Assembly (NCBI RefSeq): GCF_039912695.1
Contig: NZ_JBDSPJ010000017.1
Span: 46,653 to 110,652 of the forward strand
DNA length: 64,000 bases
Source of the DNA: Pseudolysinimonas_A sp039912695
GTDB lineage: Bacteria > Actinomycetota > Actinomycetes > Actinomycetales > Microbacteriaceae
Direction: 5' to 3'
Shown here: piece by piece, positions 1-10,000 of the stretch
Layout: the number at the start of each line of letters is the position of its first letter
How positions within the stretch are numbered: the stretch's first letter is position 1
Made by a program: the position numbers and the translations under genes
The notes under the pieces: generated by a model
Told to the model about the DNA's origin: nothing
The model's database searches: none
Seen by the model: only the letters and a program-made list of their open reading frames with translations

Positions 1-225
1 TCGCGCGGTCGCGAACCGGTGACAGTGCCCAACATCGTCGGCCACACCTGGACCGAAGCCAAGCAAATGCTGACGGATGCTGGCCTCCGCTGGACGTTGG
101 AGCGCGATATTGACACGTTCCTCGCCAGCAAGCCCGACGATTCGAGGGTCAGCAGGGTCACCCCCGACGTCGGCGCGCCGGCGTTCCGCGGTGACACCGT
201 GTCTATCCGACTCACCGCGGGCTAG
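1..225 (+). CDS. C-terminal end of a PASTA-domain Ser/Thr protein kinase (partial)
   Basis: Only the last 74 codons are in the window; the reading frame is open from base 1. The visible part is one PASTA repeat: a VPNIVG opening, an alternating hydrophobic helix around AKQMLTDAGL, and an end with a GDTVSIRLTAG strand. PASTA domains sense peptidoglycan fragments outside the cell, and in actinobacteria they sit at the C-terminus of PknB/PknL-type transmembrane kinases. The next gene is class II DAHP synthase on the opposite strand. That is the pknL-aroG neighbourhood of Mycobacterium, so a PknL-like kinase is the best inference. The kinase and membrane parts are not visible. Its stop lies 4 bases from the convergent stop of aroG. 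Confidence 0.75.
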   Translation, partial: SRGREPVTVPNIVGHTWTEAKQMLTDAGLRWTLERDIDTFLASKPDDSRVSRVTPDVGAPAFRGDTVSIRLTAG

Positions 226-229
226 GTCC

Positions 230-1600
230 CTACTTCTGCCCGAGCTCCTCGGCGACCAAGAACGCGAGTTCGAGCGACTGCATGTGGTTGAGGCGCGGAT
301 CGCACAACGACTCGTACTTCGTCGCCAGCGTCGCTTCGTCGATCTTCTCTGAGCCGCCCAGGCACTCCGTGACATCGTCGCCCGTGAGCTCGATGTGGAT
401 GCCACCCGGGAAGGTTCCCGCGGCACGGTGCGACTCGAAGAAGCCGCGGACCTCATCCACGACATCGTCGAAGCGCCGAGTCTTGTAGCCGTTCGGCGTC
501 GTGAGTCCGTTGCCGTGCATCGGGTCGGTCACCCAGAGCGGGGTCGCGTCGAACGACTTGATCGCTTCGAGCAGCGGCGGAAGTGCATCCCGAACCTTGC
601 CCGCGCCCATCCGCGTGATGAAGGTCAGTCGACCCGGCTCGCGGTTCGGATCGAGTTTGTCGATCAGTTTCTCCATATCCGACCCCGTCGTCGTCGGGCC
701 GAGCTTCACCCCGATGGGGTTGCGGATGCGTGAGAAGTAGTCGACGTGCGCATCCTCAAGTCCGCGGGTGCGCTCGCCAATCCAGAGGAAATGGGCACTC
801 GTGTTGACCGGCGTTCCGTTGCGCGAGTCGATGCGCGTCATCGGCCGCTCGTAGTCCATCAGCAGACCCTCGTGCGAGGTGTAGAACTCGACGCGGCGCA
901 GTTCGTCGAAGTCGGCGCCAGCGGCCTCCATGAACTTGACCGCGCGGTCGATCTCTTTCGCGAGGCTCTCGTAGCGGTGATTGGCCGGATTCTCGGCGAA
1001 GCCACGGTTCCAGGAGTGGACTTGCCTCAGATCAGCGAAACCACCCTGCGTGAAGGCGCGGATCAGGTTCAGAGTCGCGACCGCCGTGTGGTAGCCCTGC
1101 ACGAGGCGCCGCGGATCGGCCCGCCGTGACTCGGGAGTGAAGTCGTAGCCGTTCACGATGTCGCCCCGGTAGGCGGGAAGCGTGACGTCGCCACGGGTTT
1201 CGTCGTCGCTCGAACGCGGCTTGGCGAACTGCCCCGCCATCCGACCCATCTTGATGACCGGCATGGAGGCGCCGTAGGTGAGAACGACCGCCATCTGCAA
1301 CAGAGTCTTCACTCGGTTGCGAATCTGGTCAGCCGTCGCGCCGGCGAAAGTCTCGGCGCAGTCACCGCCCTGCAGCAGAAACGATTCACCGCGCGCGGCG
1401 CGCGCGAGACGATCACGCAGGATGTCGATCTCACCGGCGAAAACGAGGGGCGGGTAGGACGCGATTTCTGCGGATGCCGCAACGACGGCGGCGTCATCCG
1501 GCCAGGTCGGCTGCTGCTTGATCGGCAGACTCCGCCAATAGTCCAGGCCGGCGAGGACGCTCGGATCTGCTTGGACAATGGTCTCGGTCGGGTCAACCAC
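230..1600 (-). CDS. aroG: Class II 3-deoxy-7-phosphoheptulonate (DAHP) synthase
   Basis: Catalyses the first step of the shikimate pathway, condensing phosphoenolpyruvate with erythrose 4-phosphate in the cytoplasm. The 456-residue length is typical of the class II (plant/actinobacterial) family. Visible motifs are LLQGGDCAETF near residues 75-85, with the metal-binding Cys81; KMGRMAGQFAKPRS near 125; and VTDPMHGNG near 360, with the metal-site His. Start is GTG at 1600; no strong ribosome site precedes it. The same-strand upstream gene plsC ends 67 bases away, so joint transcription with plsC and glk is possible. Convergent with the PASTA kinase. Confidence 0.95.
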   Translation of the reverse strand: MVDPTETIVQADPSVLAGLDYWRSLPIKQQPTWPDDAAVVAASAEIASYPPLVFAGEIDILRDRLARAARGESFLLQGGDCAETFAGATADQIRNRVKTLLQMAVVLTYGASMPVIKMGRMAGQFAKPRSSDDETRGDVTLPAYRGDIVNGYDFTPESRRADPRRLVQGYHTAVATLNLIRAFTQGGFADLRQVHSWNRGFAENPANHRYESLAKEIDRAVKFMEAAGADFDELRRVEFYTSHEGLLMDYERPMTRIDSRNGTPVNTSAHFLWIGERTRGLEDAHVDYFSRIRNPIGVKLGPTTTGSDMEKLIDKLDPNREPGRLTFITRMGAGKVRDALPPLLEAIKSFDATPLWVTDPMHGNGLTTPNGYKTRRFDDVVDEVRGFFESHRAAGTFPGGIHIELTGDDVTECLGGSEKIDEATLATKYESLCDPRLNHMQSLELAFLVAEELGQK

Positions 1601-1667
1601 GGAAGGAACTCTCTACTGTGTGGGATCGGCGTCCGTTCGGTCGCCAGCCGTTCAGCCTAGCCGCAGG

Positions 1668-2372
1668 TTACGCGGGCCGTCGGACTGCAGCCGCCGAGCG
1701 GCTCTTGACCGACGAGGCGTAGACGTCGACGTACTCTTGGCCGCTCAACTTCGACAGTTTGTGCATGATCTCGTCGGTGATCGACCTGAGAACGAACCGG
1801 TCGCCCTCCAGGCCGGCGAACCGCGAGAAGTCCATCGGTTCCCCGATCACGACGCCCACTTTGCGCAGCCTGGGAAAGATGCTTCCTGTCGGCAGAACTT
1901 TGTCGGTGTCGATCATCGCGATCGGCACCACGGTGACTTCGGATTCCAGCAGCATGCGCGCGATCCCCGTGCGACCTCGGTAGAGGCGACCATCGGGGCT
2001 CCGCGTGCCTTCGGGGTAGATCCCGAGCTGCCGGCCCGACGCGAGCACACCGAGTCCAGCATCCAGAGCAGCCTCGGATGCCTTCCCGCCCGACCGGTCG
2101 ATCGGCACCTGGCCGACTCCGCTGAAGAACATTCGACTGAACCAGCCTTTGACTCCCGCACCCGTGAAGTACTCGCTCTTGGCGAGATAGACGATGTGCC
2201 GGTCAACGAGCAGGGGCAGGAAGATCGAGTCGACGAACGACAGGTGGTTGACCGCAAAGATCACGGGACCCGACTCCGGGATGTTTTCGACGCCAACGAT
2301 CCACGGCCGGTACACGGTGTGCACGAACGGTCCGAGGAAGACGAACTTGATCAACCAGTAGAGGAGAGGCAC
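1668..2372 (-). CDS. plsC: 1-acyl-sn-glycerol-3-phosphate acyltransferase (PlsC family)
   Basis: Acylates lysophosphatidic acid to phosphatidic acid at the cytoplasmic membrane, in phospholipid synthesis. The 234-residue protein has the catalytic HX4D motif in NHLSFVDS (His43, Asp48) and the substrate-binding EGTRS motif at residues 121-125. A hydrophobic N-terminus (residues 1-20) fits membrane association. Start is GTG at 2372. It lies 44 bases downstream of the glucokinase-like gene and upstream of aroG, all on the minus strand. The same glk-plsC-aroG grouping is known in corynebacteria and mycobacteria. Exact acyl and lysophospholipid preference cannot be read from sequence. Confidence 0.9.
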   Translation of the reverse strand: MPLLYWLIKFVFLGPFVHTVYRPWIVGVENIPESGPVIFAVNHLSFVDSIFLPLLVDRHIVYLAKSEYFTGAGVKGWFSRMFFSGVGQVPIDRSGGKASEAALDAGLGVLASGRQLGIYPEGTRSPDGRLYRGRTGIARMLLESEVTVVPIAMIDTDKVLPTGSIFPRLRKVGVVIGEPMDFSRFAGLEGDRFVLRSITDEIMHKLSKLSGQEYVDVYASSVKSRSAAAVRRPA

Positions 2373-2416
2373 CGGGGGTCAGTCTATTCCGGGCTCACGT
2401 TGCGGGGGGACGCCGT

Positions 2417-3370
2417 TCATGACCTGCGCGCATGAATCCGGGCGAGATCAGCGGCACCCACGACTCCTGCGTCGTTCACCAGTTCCGCGACAGCGAAGAC
2501 GGGCTCAGGGTGGAACCCTCTCGCGGGAAGGTGCGCCAAGTACGCCGCACGAATCGGATCGAGAAGCAGATCTCCCGCGACAGCCACTCCCCCGCCAAAC
2601 ACGAACACCTGAGGGTCGAGAACAGCGCCGATCGACGCACACGCTTGGCCGAGCCAATCGCCGAGTTCGTGGAGCGCGGCGAGGGCTCCCGCATCTGTCA
2701 ATTGGATGAGCTCCGACACGATGGCGCCGTCGAGGGTTCCCCCGTTTGCCGTACGCGCGATGTCAAGTTCGCGCCCGATGCCGCCGGCGTCCGCGATCTC
2801 GTTGGCGAACCTGAGCAGCGCGCGACCGGAACCGTACTGTTCGATGCAGCCCTTCTGACCGCACCCGCACGGATGACCGTTCGGCACCACGCGAAGGTGC
2901 CCGATCTCGCCGGCAGCACCGAATCCACCGCGAAACAGTTGCCCGCCCGAAACGATCGCCCCGCCAACGCCGGTGCCGATGGTCAGCATCGTCATGTCGG
3001 TCGTCCCCCGCCCGGCGCCGAAGCGGTATTCCGCCCACCCTGCGGCATTGGCGTCGTTGTCGACGGTGATGTCGAGACCCGGCAGCCGTGCCTCGAGGAG
3101 TTCACGCAGCGGCTCGCCGCGCCAGTTGATGTTCGGGGCGTAGTAGACCAGCGACTGGGTGACGTCGATGAAACCCGCCGCTGCGACCCCGGCGGCAACG
3201 ATGTCGTGCCCGTCCGACAACTCTCGGATCAGCTCGACGACAACGTCGAGGATGGCGGCGGGATCGCCCGCGGGTGTGGGGCGACGCTCAAGGCGATGGA
3301 TCGCGCCCGCCTCGTCGACCAAAGCCCCTGCGACCTTGGTTCCCCCGATGTCGATCCCGATGGCGTGCAC
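2417..3370 (-). CDS. glk: ROK family glucokinase
   Basis: Phosphorylates glucose to glucose 6-phosphate with ATP (or polyphosphate); cytoplasmic. About 317 residues. The phosphate-1 loop is IDIGGTKVAG (residues 4-13). VDNDANAAGWAEY holds the catalytic Asp region. The ROK zinc-binding signature CGCGQKGC is present. The open frame runs upstream to 3838 but overlaps the divergent acyl-CoA ligase. The GTG at 3370 puts the ATP-binding loop at the usual distance from the N-terminus; a TTG at 3376 is a near alternative. It has no N-terminal helix-turn-helix, so it is a kinase rather than a NagC-type repressor. First gene of the minus-strand glk-plsC-aroG run. Confidence 0.9.
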   Translation of the reverse strand: MHAIGIDIGGTKVAGALVDEAGAIHRLERRPTPAGDPAAILDVVVELIRELSDGHDIVAAGVAAAGFIDVTQSLVYYAPNINWRGEPLRELLEARLPGLDITVDNDANAAGWAEYRFGAGRGTTDMTMLTIGTGVGGAIVSGGQLFRGGFGAAGEIGHLRVVPNGHPCGCGQKGCIEQYGSGRALLRFANEIADAGGIGRELDIARTANGGTLDGAIVSELIQLTDAGALAALHELGDWLGQACASIGAVLDPQVFVFGGGVAVAGDLLLDPIRAAYLAHLPARGFHPEPVFAVAELVNDAGVVGAADLARIHARRS

Positions 3371-3451
3371 TCGCAACAGCCTATTTGCCGCGCGGTTCCG
3401 AATACCCCGGGATAGGGTCGTAGCTACGTGACCGGCCCCAAAGGAGTAGCC

Positions 3452-5278
3452 GTGAAAGAGATTTTCCTGCCTGTAGTTGTTCAACCAGACCCTGACGCGA
3501 ACATCACCGATCTTCTGCTCGACAGGGTTGCTGCGACTCCCGATGCCGCACTGTTCTCGGTTCCAACCGCAGACGGCGGTTGGAGCGACATCAGCTCGAC
3601 CGAGTTCCATCGTCAAGTCGTCGCCCTCGCCAAGGGTTTTGCCGCCGCAGGGCTCAAGCCAGGCGACAAGATCGGCTTCATGTGTCGGGTCCGATATGAG
3701 TGGACCCTGATCGACTTCGCCGCTGCGTTCGCGGGAGCCGTGATCGTTCCGATCTACGAGACGTCCGCACCTTCCCAGGTCCGGCACATTCTCAACGACT
3801 CGGGTGCGAACGCGATCATCCTCGAAACGGCCGAGCACTTCACCCGGTTCGACGAGGTTCGCAGCGAAACTCCGCAGGTCGAGAAGGTGTGGCAGCTACA
3901 CCTCGGTGATCTTGAAAAGCTCTCCAGCTCAGGTGCCGCAATCACCGATACCGATCTCGAGAAGCGCCGGACCACGGCCAAGGGCAAAGACCTCGCGACC
4001 CTGATCTACACCTCGGGTTCGACCGGAGTGCCCAAGGGCTGCATCCTCTCGCATTCCAACTTTGTCGAGCTGAGCCGCAATGCCGCGGTCGCGATGTCGG
4101 ATGTTGTCAGCACGCCGGGCGCCTCGACGCTGCTCTTCATCACCACGGCACACGTCTTCGCGCGTTTCATTTCGATGCTCTCGGTGCACGCCGGCGTGAA
4201 AGTCGGCCACCAAGCCGACACCAAGCAGTTGCTCCCGGCGCTCGGTTCGTTCAAGCCCACCTTCCTGCTCGCGGTACCGCGCGTCTTCGAAAAGGTCTAC
4301 AACTCGGCCGAACAGAAGGCTGAAGCGGGCGGCAAGGGCAAGATCTTCCGCTCCGCGACCGAGGTCGCGATCGCGCACTCGAAGGCACTCGACGCGGGGC
4401 ACGTGCCGCTCGGGCTTCGCATCAAGTTCGCCCTCTTCGACCGGTTGGTGTACAGCAAGCTCCGGGCGGCGATGGGCGGCAACGTGACGTACGCCGTCTC
4501 GGGATCGGCTCCCCTCGGCACCCGACTCGGCCACTACTTCCGAAGCCTCGGCATCCGCATCCTGGAGGGCTACGGCCTCACCGAGACGACCGCGCCGGCC
4601 ACGGTCAACCTCGCCGACAAGTTCAAAATCGGCACCTGCGGTCCGGTGCTTCCCGGCGTCGGGGTGAAGATTGCCGACGACGGCGAGATCATGGTCAAAG
4701 GCATCGACGTCTTCGGTGGCTATTGGAACAATCCCCAAGCCACCAAGGAAGCGTTCGACGGTGAATGGTTCCTGACCGGAGACATCGGCGAGCTGGACGA
4801 CGACGGCTACTTGAAGATCACCGGTCGCAAGAAGGAGCTGATCGCGACCGCCGGCGGCAAGAAGGTCGCCCCGGCCGTGCTCGAAGACCCGATCCGCGCC
4901 AACCCGATTATTGGCCAAGTCGTCGTCGTCGGCGAGGGCAAGCCGTTCATCTCGGCCCTCATCACCCTGGACCCCGAAATGCTGCCGGCCTGGTTGGGCA
5001 ACAACGGCGAGAAAGCCGATATGTCCCTCGCCGATGCGTGCACGAACCCGAAGGTCATGGCCGAAGTACAAAAGGCGGTGGACGCGGCGAACTCGAAGGT
5101 GTCGCGCCCGGAGTCGATTCGAAAGTTCTCGATCCTCGCGACCGAGTTCACCGAGGACAGCGGGCACCTCACCCCGAAGATGAGCATCAAGCGGGGGCCG
5201 ATCCTGGAAGACTTCTCGTCTGAGATCGAGGCGATGTACGAGGTCCCGGCGACCCAGGGCGAGAGCCTGGTGCACTGA
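3452..5278 (+). CDS. Long-chain fatty-acid-CoA ligase (FadD15-like)
   Basis: Activates fatty acids to acyl-CoA through an acyl-adenylate. About 608 residues. The AMP-binding P-loop LIYTSGSTGVPKG is near residues 183-195, and YGLTETTAPATVN and WFLTGDIGELDDDGYL carry the A5 and A7 core motifs. The C-terminal catalytic Lys region is also present (GHLTPKMSIKR). Although a GTG exists at 3428, the GTG at 3452 follows an AAGGAG ribosome site (3441-3446) by 5 bases and is preferred. Divergent from glk with about 80 bases between the starts. The fadD15 neighbourhood of Mycobacterium has the same partners. Confidence 0.92.
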   Translation: MKEIFLPVVVQPDPDANITDLLLDRVAATPDAALFSVPTADGGWSDISSTEFHRQVVALAKGFAAAGLKPGDKIGFMCRVRYEWTLIDFAAAFAGAVIVPIYETSAPSQVRHILNDSGANAIILETAEHFTRFDEVRSETPQVEKVWQLHLGDLEKLSSSGAAITDTDLEKRRTTAKGKDLATLIYTSGSTGVPKGCILSHSNFVELSRNAAVAMSDVVSTPGASTLLFITTAHVFARFISMLSVHAGVKVGHQADTKQLLPALGSFKPTFLLAVPRVFEKVYNSAEQKAEAGGKGKIFRSATEVAIAHSKALDAGHVPLGLRIKFALFDRLVYSKLRAAMGGNVTYAVSGSAPLGTRLGHYFRSLGIRILEGYGLTETTAPATVNLADKFKIGTCGPVLPGVGVKIADDGEIMVKGIDVFGGYWNNPQATKEAFDGEWFLTGDIGELDDDGYLKITGRKKELIATAGGKKVAPAVLEDPIRANPIIGQVVVVGEGKPFISALITLDPEMLPAWLGNNGEKADMSLADACTNPKVMAEVQKAVDAANSKVSRPESIRKFSILATEFTEDSGHLTPKMSIKRGPILEDFSSEIEAMYEVPATQGESLVH

Positions 5279-5308
5279 AGCACCGGATGACGGCCGCCGG
5301 GTGAATAG

Positions 5309-5809
5309 CTACCGGGTAAACCAGGCGGCCTGCCGAATTGCGCGCATTGCTTCACGCTTGACGTCGGGTTCGAGCCCCTCGATGTACAACTTTCCATCGA
5401 GATGGTCGCACTCGTGCTGGAGGGCTTGGGCCATCAGGCCGTCGCCGCTGACCTCGCGAGGATTGCCGTCAGCGTCGATGCCCGTCACGCGCGCCCAGGG
5501 GTACCGCATCCGTGGGAAGTAGAAGCCGGGTACCGAGAGGCAGCCTTCGTCGACGAGTTCGGGCTCACCCGATACCTCGAGCACCGGATTGATGATGTAC
5601 CCGATGTCGTCGTCGATGTTGTAGCTGAACGCACGAAGCCCGACGCCAATCTGGTTCGCCGCGACACCCGCCCGGCCAGGCGGAGTCACGGTATCGATGA
5701 GGTCGGAGGCGAGGGCGGCAATGCGCGCGTCTCCTGGCAGCGCCGTGACGACGTCCGTACGGGACCGCAGAACGGGGTCACCGAACAGGCGGATCTGACG
5801 TTCGGTCAC
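5309..5809 (-). CDS. def: Peptide deformylase
   Basis: Removes the N-formyl group from nascent proteins; a metal-dependent cytoplasmic hydrolase. The three family motifs are all intact: GVAANQIGV (motif 1), EGCLSVPG with the metal-binding Cys (motif 2), and QHECDHLDG (motif 3, HEXXD, two metal His and the catalytic Glu). 166 residues is a normal length. The GTG start (5809) overlaps the stop of the upstream MinD-like gene by four bases (GTGA), so the two are probably translationally coupled. Convergent with the acyl-CoA ligase gene, leaving about 30 bases between stops. Confidence 0.95.
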   Translation of the reverse strand: MTERQIRLFGDPVLRSRTDVVTALPGDARIAALASDLIDTVTPPGRAGVAANQIGVGLRAFSYNIDDDIGYIINPVLEVSGEPELVDEGCLSVPGFYFPRMRYPWARVTGIDADGNPREVSGDGLMAQALQHECDHLDGKLYIEGLEPDVKREAMRAIRQAAWFTR

Positions 5810-6996
5810 GCGCCCCGCTCGCTCTGCAGTCCGTCCATCGTCACAGCCGCCAGATCGCGCGCCGAGTCGCGGGTGAACGGCCGAAGGGCTTCGTAGCGAA
5901 TCACCGATCCCGCCGCGAGCTCGGGGTCGTACGGGATACGCACGACAGCACGTACTCGCGACAAGAAGTGGTTGTCGATCTCCTCGAGTTTGTCGAGGTC
6001 GGTGCCCTGGGTCGACGCGTTGAGTGCCACGACCGCGTTCGCGACCAGATCGCCATTCCCGTTGGCCTCCAGCCAGGTGAGCATCTCGGATGCCAGCCGC
6101 GCCTCGTCGAGGCTGCCTCCTGAGACGACGATCACCGCATCCGCCCGCAGCAGTGCTGCCCGCACCACGGGCTGCATGATTCCCGTTCCGGTATCGGTCA
6201 GGATGACGGCGTGATGGGGTCCCGCGACGTCGGCGATCACGTTGTAGTCGCCGTCACCGAGTGGGGTCGCGAGCAGCGGGTCGGTGTCCGAAGCCGCGAC
6301 GGAGAGTCCCGTGGCGTCGCGCACGACGTGGCGAGCAAAGTTGTCGTAGTCGCCCAGCTTGGGCGCTTGCAAAACGATGTCGCGCACTGTGGCGTGAGAC
6401 TGCGGGGGAACACGGTCGACGAGGGTGCCGCGATCGGGGTTGGCATCGATCGCCAGCACGCGGTCCGTTCGCACGTCAGCCAGTGCCATCCCGAGCAGTG
6501 CCGTGATCGTCGTCGTGCCGACCCCACCCTTGCGACTGATGATCGGAACGAAACGGGGACCGCCGACCAACGGTTTCGCGATTCGGGCGTCGAGCGCCTT
6601 CCGAGTGCGTACCGGGACCGAGTCACCGATGTTCACCAGATGCAGGGTCGCCGCGTACACGACTTCGGGGACGAGCCCCTCGGGCGCCGGTGCGCGTCCT
6701 GCTTTGGTCGGCTTCTTGGGCTTTTTCGGCTCGGCCCTTTTCGACCCGTTCCCTGTCGCGGCCTCAGCGGGTGCGGGCAACGGGACTATCGCGACGGGCT
6801 CGTCATCATCCGTCGGGAGCGTCGCATCGTCGTCGCTCGAGTCTTCAGCTACCGACGTGACGACCTGGATCGACACTGTCGTCGGCGCCACCTCGTCGGC
6901 AACGGGAGTCTCGTGAATCGGCTGGGCCACCCGGAGGTCGGCCGTCAGACTCGATGGCAGAGCCGCCGCGAGGTCGTCGTCGGGATCGGAACGCAT
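5806..6996 (-). CDS. MinD/ParA-like P-loop ATPase with disordered N-terminal region
   Basis: 396 residues. The first ~110 are rich in Asp, Ala, Pro and Lys and look disordered, including a KKPKKPTK basic stretch. The deviant Walker A motif KGGVGTTT is at residues 156-163, with the signature Lys156 kept but Thr where most ParA/MinD proteins have the second Lys (KGGVGKTT). AIDANPDRGTL matches the switch I/Walker A' region. This resembles the MinD-like ATPases of actinobacteria found near type VII secretion or polar-growth genes, but no such genes are visible here. It lies between pyc (5 bases upstream) and def (four-base overlap). Cellular role unknown; a membrane- or pole-positioning function is inference. 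Confidence 0.75.
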   Translation of the reverse strand: MRSDPDDDLAAALPSSLTADLRVAQPIHETPVADEVAPTTVSIQVVTSVAEDSSDDDATLPTDDDEPVAIVPLPAPAEAATGNGSKRAEPKKPKKPTKAGRAPAPEGLVPEVVYAATLHLVNIGDSVPVRTRKALDARIAKPLVGGPRFVPIISRKGGVGTTTITALLGMALADVRTDRVLAIDANPDRGTLVDRVPPQSHATVRDIVLQAPKLGDYDNFARHVVRDATGLSVAASDTDPLLATPLGDGDYNVIADVAGPHHAVILTDTGTGIMQPVVRAALLRADAVIVVSGGSLDEARLASEMLTWLEANGNGDLVANAVVALNASTQGTDLDKLEEIDNHFLSRVRAVVRIPYDPELAAGSVIRYEALRPFTRDSARDLAAVTMDGLQSERGA

Positions 6997-7000
6997 CCGA

Positions 7001-10000
7001 CTATTCGACCACGATCAGCAGGTCGCCCGCCTCCACCTGCTCGGTGGCACGAATGGCGAGGCGTTTGACGGTGCCGGCAACAGGGGTCGTGATGGCGGCC
7101 TCCATCTTCATCGCCTCGATCGAAGCAATCGGTTGACCGGCCGCAACGGTGTCGCCCTCCGCGACCTTGAGGGTCACTGCCCCGGAGAACGGTGCTGCGA
7201 TCTGGCCAGGGGTCGCGGGATCCGCTTTCTCGGCCGCCTTGGTCTCGACGGTGACGCCGAGGTCGCGTACCAGGATCGGCCGGAGCTGGCCGTTGATCGT
7301 CGCCATGACGCTGCGCATGCCCTGCTCGTCAGGTTCGCCGACCGCTTCGAGAGTGAGCAACAGATCGACGCCCGGCTCCAGTGAGACGGTGTGCTCGACA
7401 CCCGCCTTCAGGCCGTAGAGGTAGCCCAGAGTGTCGAGCACGGAGAGGTCGCCGTACTGTTCCCGGGCCGCTTCGAACGTCGCGGTTGGGCCGGCAAACA
7501 GCAACCGGTTCAGTGCCGCGCGACGGGTCGCGGGATCGCCCTCCAACGCGGCGACATCGTCGGGCGTGAGCGGCGTGACACCGATCTTGACGTCGCGGCC
7601 CTTGAGAACTTTCGAACGGAACGGCTCCGGCCAGCCTCCCGGCAGGTCGCCGAGTTCCCCGGCCATAAAACCGATCACCGAATCGGGGATGTCGTACTTG
7701 TCGGGGTTCTGCTCGAAGTCGGCCGGGTCGGCGTCGGCCGCAACCAGGGCGAGCGCGAGATCGCCGACCACCTTTGACGACGGCGTCACCTTGGGCGGAC
7801 GACCCAGGATGAGGTTGGCCGCAGCGTAGGCATCCTCCACCTTCTCGAACTGGTCGCCGAGCCCGAGAGCGATCGCCTGCTGGCGCAGGTTGGAGAGCTG
7901 CCCGCCGGGAATCTCGTGCTTGTAGACGCGCCCCGTCGGCCCCGGAAGTCCCGACTCGAACGGCTTGTAGGCGCGGCGCACGGCCTCCCAGTACGGTTCG
8001 AGATCTTCCACAGCCTGGAGCGGGATGCCGGTGTCGCGGTCGGTGTGCGCTGTCGCGGCGATGAGTGCCGAGAGCGATGGCTGGGATGTCGTTCCCGCCA
8101 TCGGCGCCGACGCAGCGTCGACAGCATCGGCTCCGGCACGAGATGCGGCGAGCAGAGTCGCGAGTTGCCCGCCTGCGGTGTCGTGAGTGTGCACGTGAAC
8201 GGGCAGATCGAAGTTGTCGCGAAGTGCGGCGACCAACTTCTCGGCCGCACTTGCCCGCAGCAGGCCCGCCATGTCTTTGATCGCGAGGATGTGCGCCCCG
8301 GCAGCCACCATCTGCTCGGCGAGCTTGAGGTAGTAGTCCAGCGTGTACAGGGTCTCCGCGGGATCAAGCAGATCTGCGGTGTAGCAGAGCGCAACTTCGG
8401 CGACGGCAGTGCCGGTCGCAAGCACAGCATCGATCGCTGGCTTCATCTGGTCGACGTCGTTGAGGGCGTCAAAGATGCGGAAGATGTCGACACCGGTCGC
8501 GGCCGCCTCACGCACGAACGCATCCGTTACCTCGGTCGGATACGGCGTGTACCCGACGGTGTTACGACCCCGCAGCAGCATCTGCACGGCGATGTTCGGA
8601 AGGGCTTCGCGCACGGCCGCGAGACGTTCCCACGGGTCCTCGGCGAGGAACCGCAGCGCGACGTCGTAGGTCGCCCCGCCCCAGGCTTCGATCGAGAACA
8701 GTTCAGGCGTCAACCGCGCGACGTGCGGCAGAACCGCGACGAGGTCTTTCGTGCGCACCCGGGTGGCGAGCAACGACTGGTGAGCGTCACGGAAGGTCGT
8801 GTCGGTGACCGCGAGCGGAACCTGCGCACGCAATGCCGCGGCAAAGGCGACCGGTCCCAGCTCGAGCAGCCTCTGCCGGGAGCCGGCGGGGGCAGGAACG
8901 TCGAGGTCGACGACCGGGAGTTTCCGCGCGGGGTCGATCGCGCCAGCGCCGTCACCGTTGGGCTGGTTGACGGTCACCTCGGCGAGCCAGGCAAGCATCT
9001 TCGAGCCGCGGTCCCGCGACTCACGACCGCGCACCAGCCAGGGTCGCTCCTCGATGAACGCCGTCGACAGGTCGCCCTTCTGGAAGTCGGGGTCGTCGAG
9101 AACTGCCTGAAGGAACGGGATGTTGGTGGTCACCCCGCGCAGGCGAAACTCCGCCAGGCCGCGGCGTGCGCGACGAACGGCCGTCGCGAAATCGCGGCCG
9201 CGGCAGGTCATCTTCACGAGCATCGAGTCGAAGTGCGGCGAGACCTGGGCGCCAGCGGCGACCGTGCCGCCGTCAAGGCGCACCCCCGCACCGCCCGGGG
9301 ATCGATACGTGGTGATCTTGCCGGTGTCGGGGCGGAAGCCGGCGGCCGGATCTTCGGTCGTGATGCGGCACTGGAGGGCGGATCCGTGGAGGTGCACGTC
9401 CTCCTGGCGCAACCCGAGGTCGGCGAGAGTCTCCCCCGCCGCAATCCGCATCTGCGACTGCACGAGATCGACATCGGTGACCTCTTCGGTCACGGTGTGC
9501 TCGACCTGGATGCGCGGGTTCATCTCGATGAAGAAGTGTTGGCCCTGGCGTTCCCCCGCGGTGTCGAGCAGAAACTCCACCGTGCCCGCGTTGACGTAGC
9601 CGATCGACTTCGCGAACGCGATGGCATCGCGGAACATCGCCTGTCGGATCGTGTCGTCGAGGTTCGGCGCTGGCGCGATCTCGACGACCTTCTGGTGGCG
9701 GCGCTGCACCGAGCAGTCGCGCTCGAACAGGTGGATCGTCTCGCCCGTGGCATCGGCGAGAATCTGCACCTCGATGTGACGTGGCCGCACGACGGCTTGT
9801 TCGATAAACATCGTCGAGTCGCCGAATGCCCCGTCGGCTTCGCGCATCGCGGCTTCGAGTGCCTCCCGCAGATCTTCTGGCTTCTCAACCCGGCGCATTC
9901 CGCGTCCGCCGCCGCCGGCAACAGCCTTCGCAAAGACCGGGAATCCGATCTCATCCGCACCGCGCATCAGTTCGTCGAGGTCCGTCGTCGCCGGAGTGGA

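Noticed and set aside
3929..5275. 448-codon open frame opposite the acyl-CoA ligase
   Set aside because: Same GC-driven shadow effect; no recognisable protein motifs, while the ligase on the + strand is complete.
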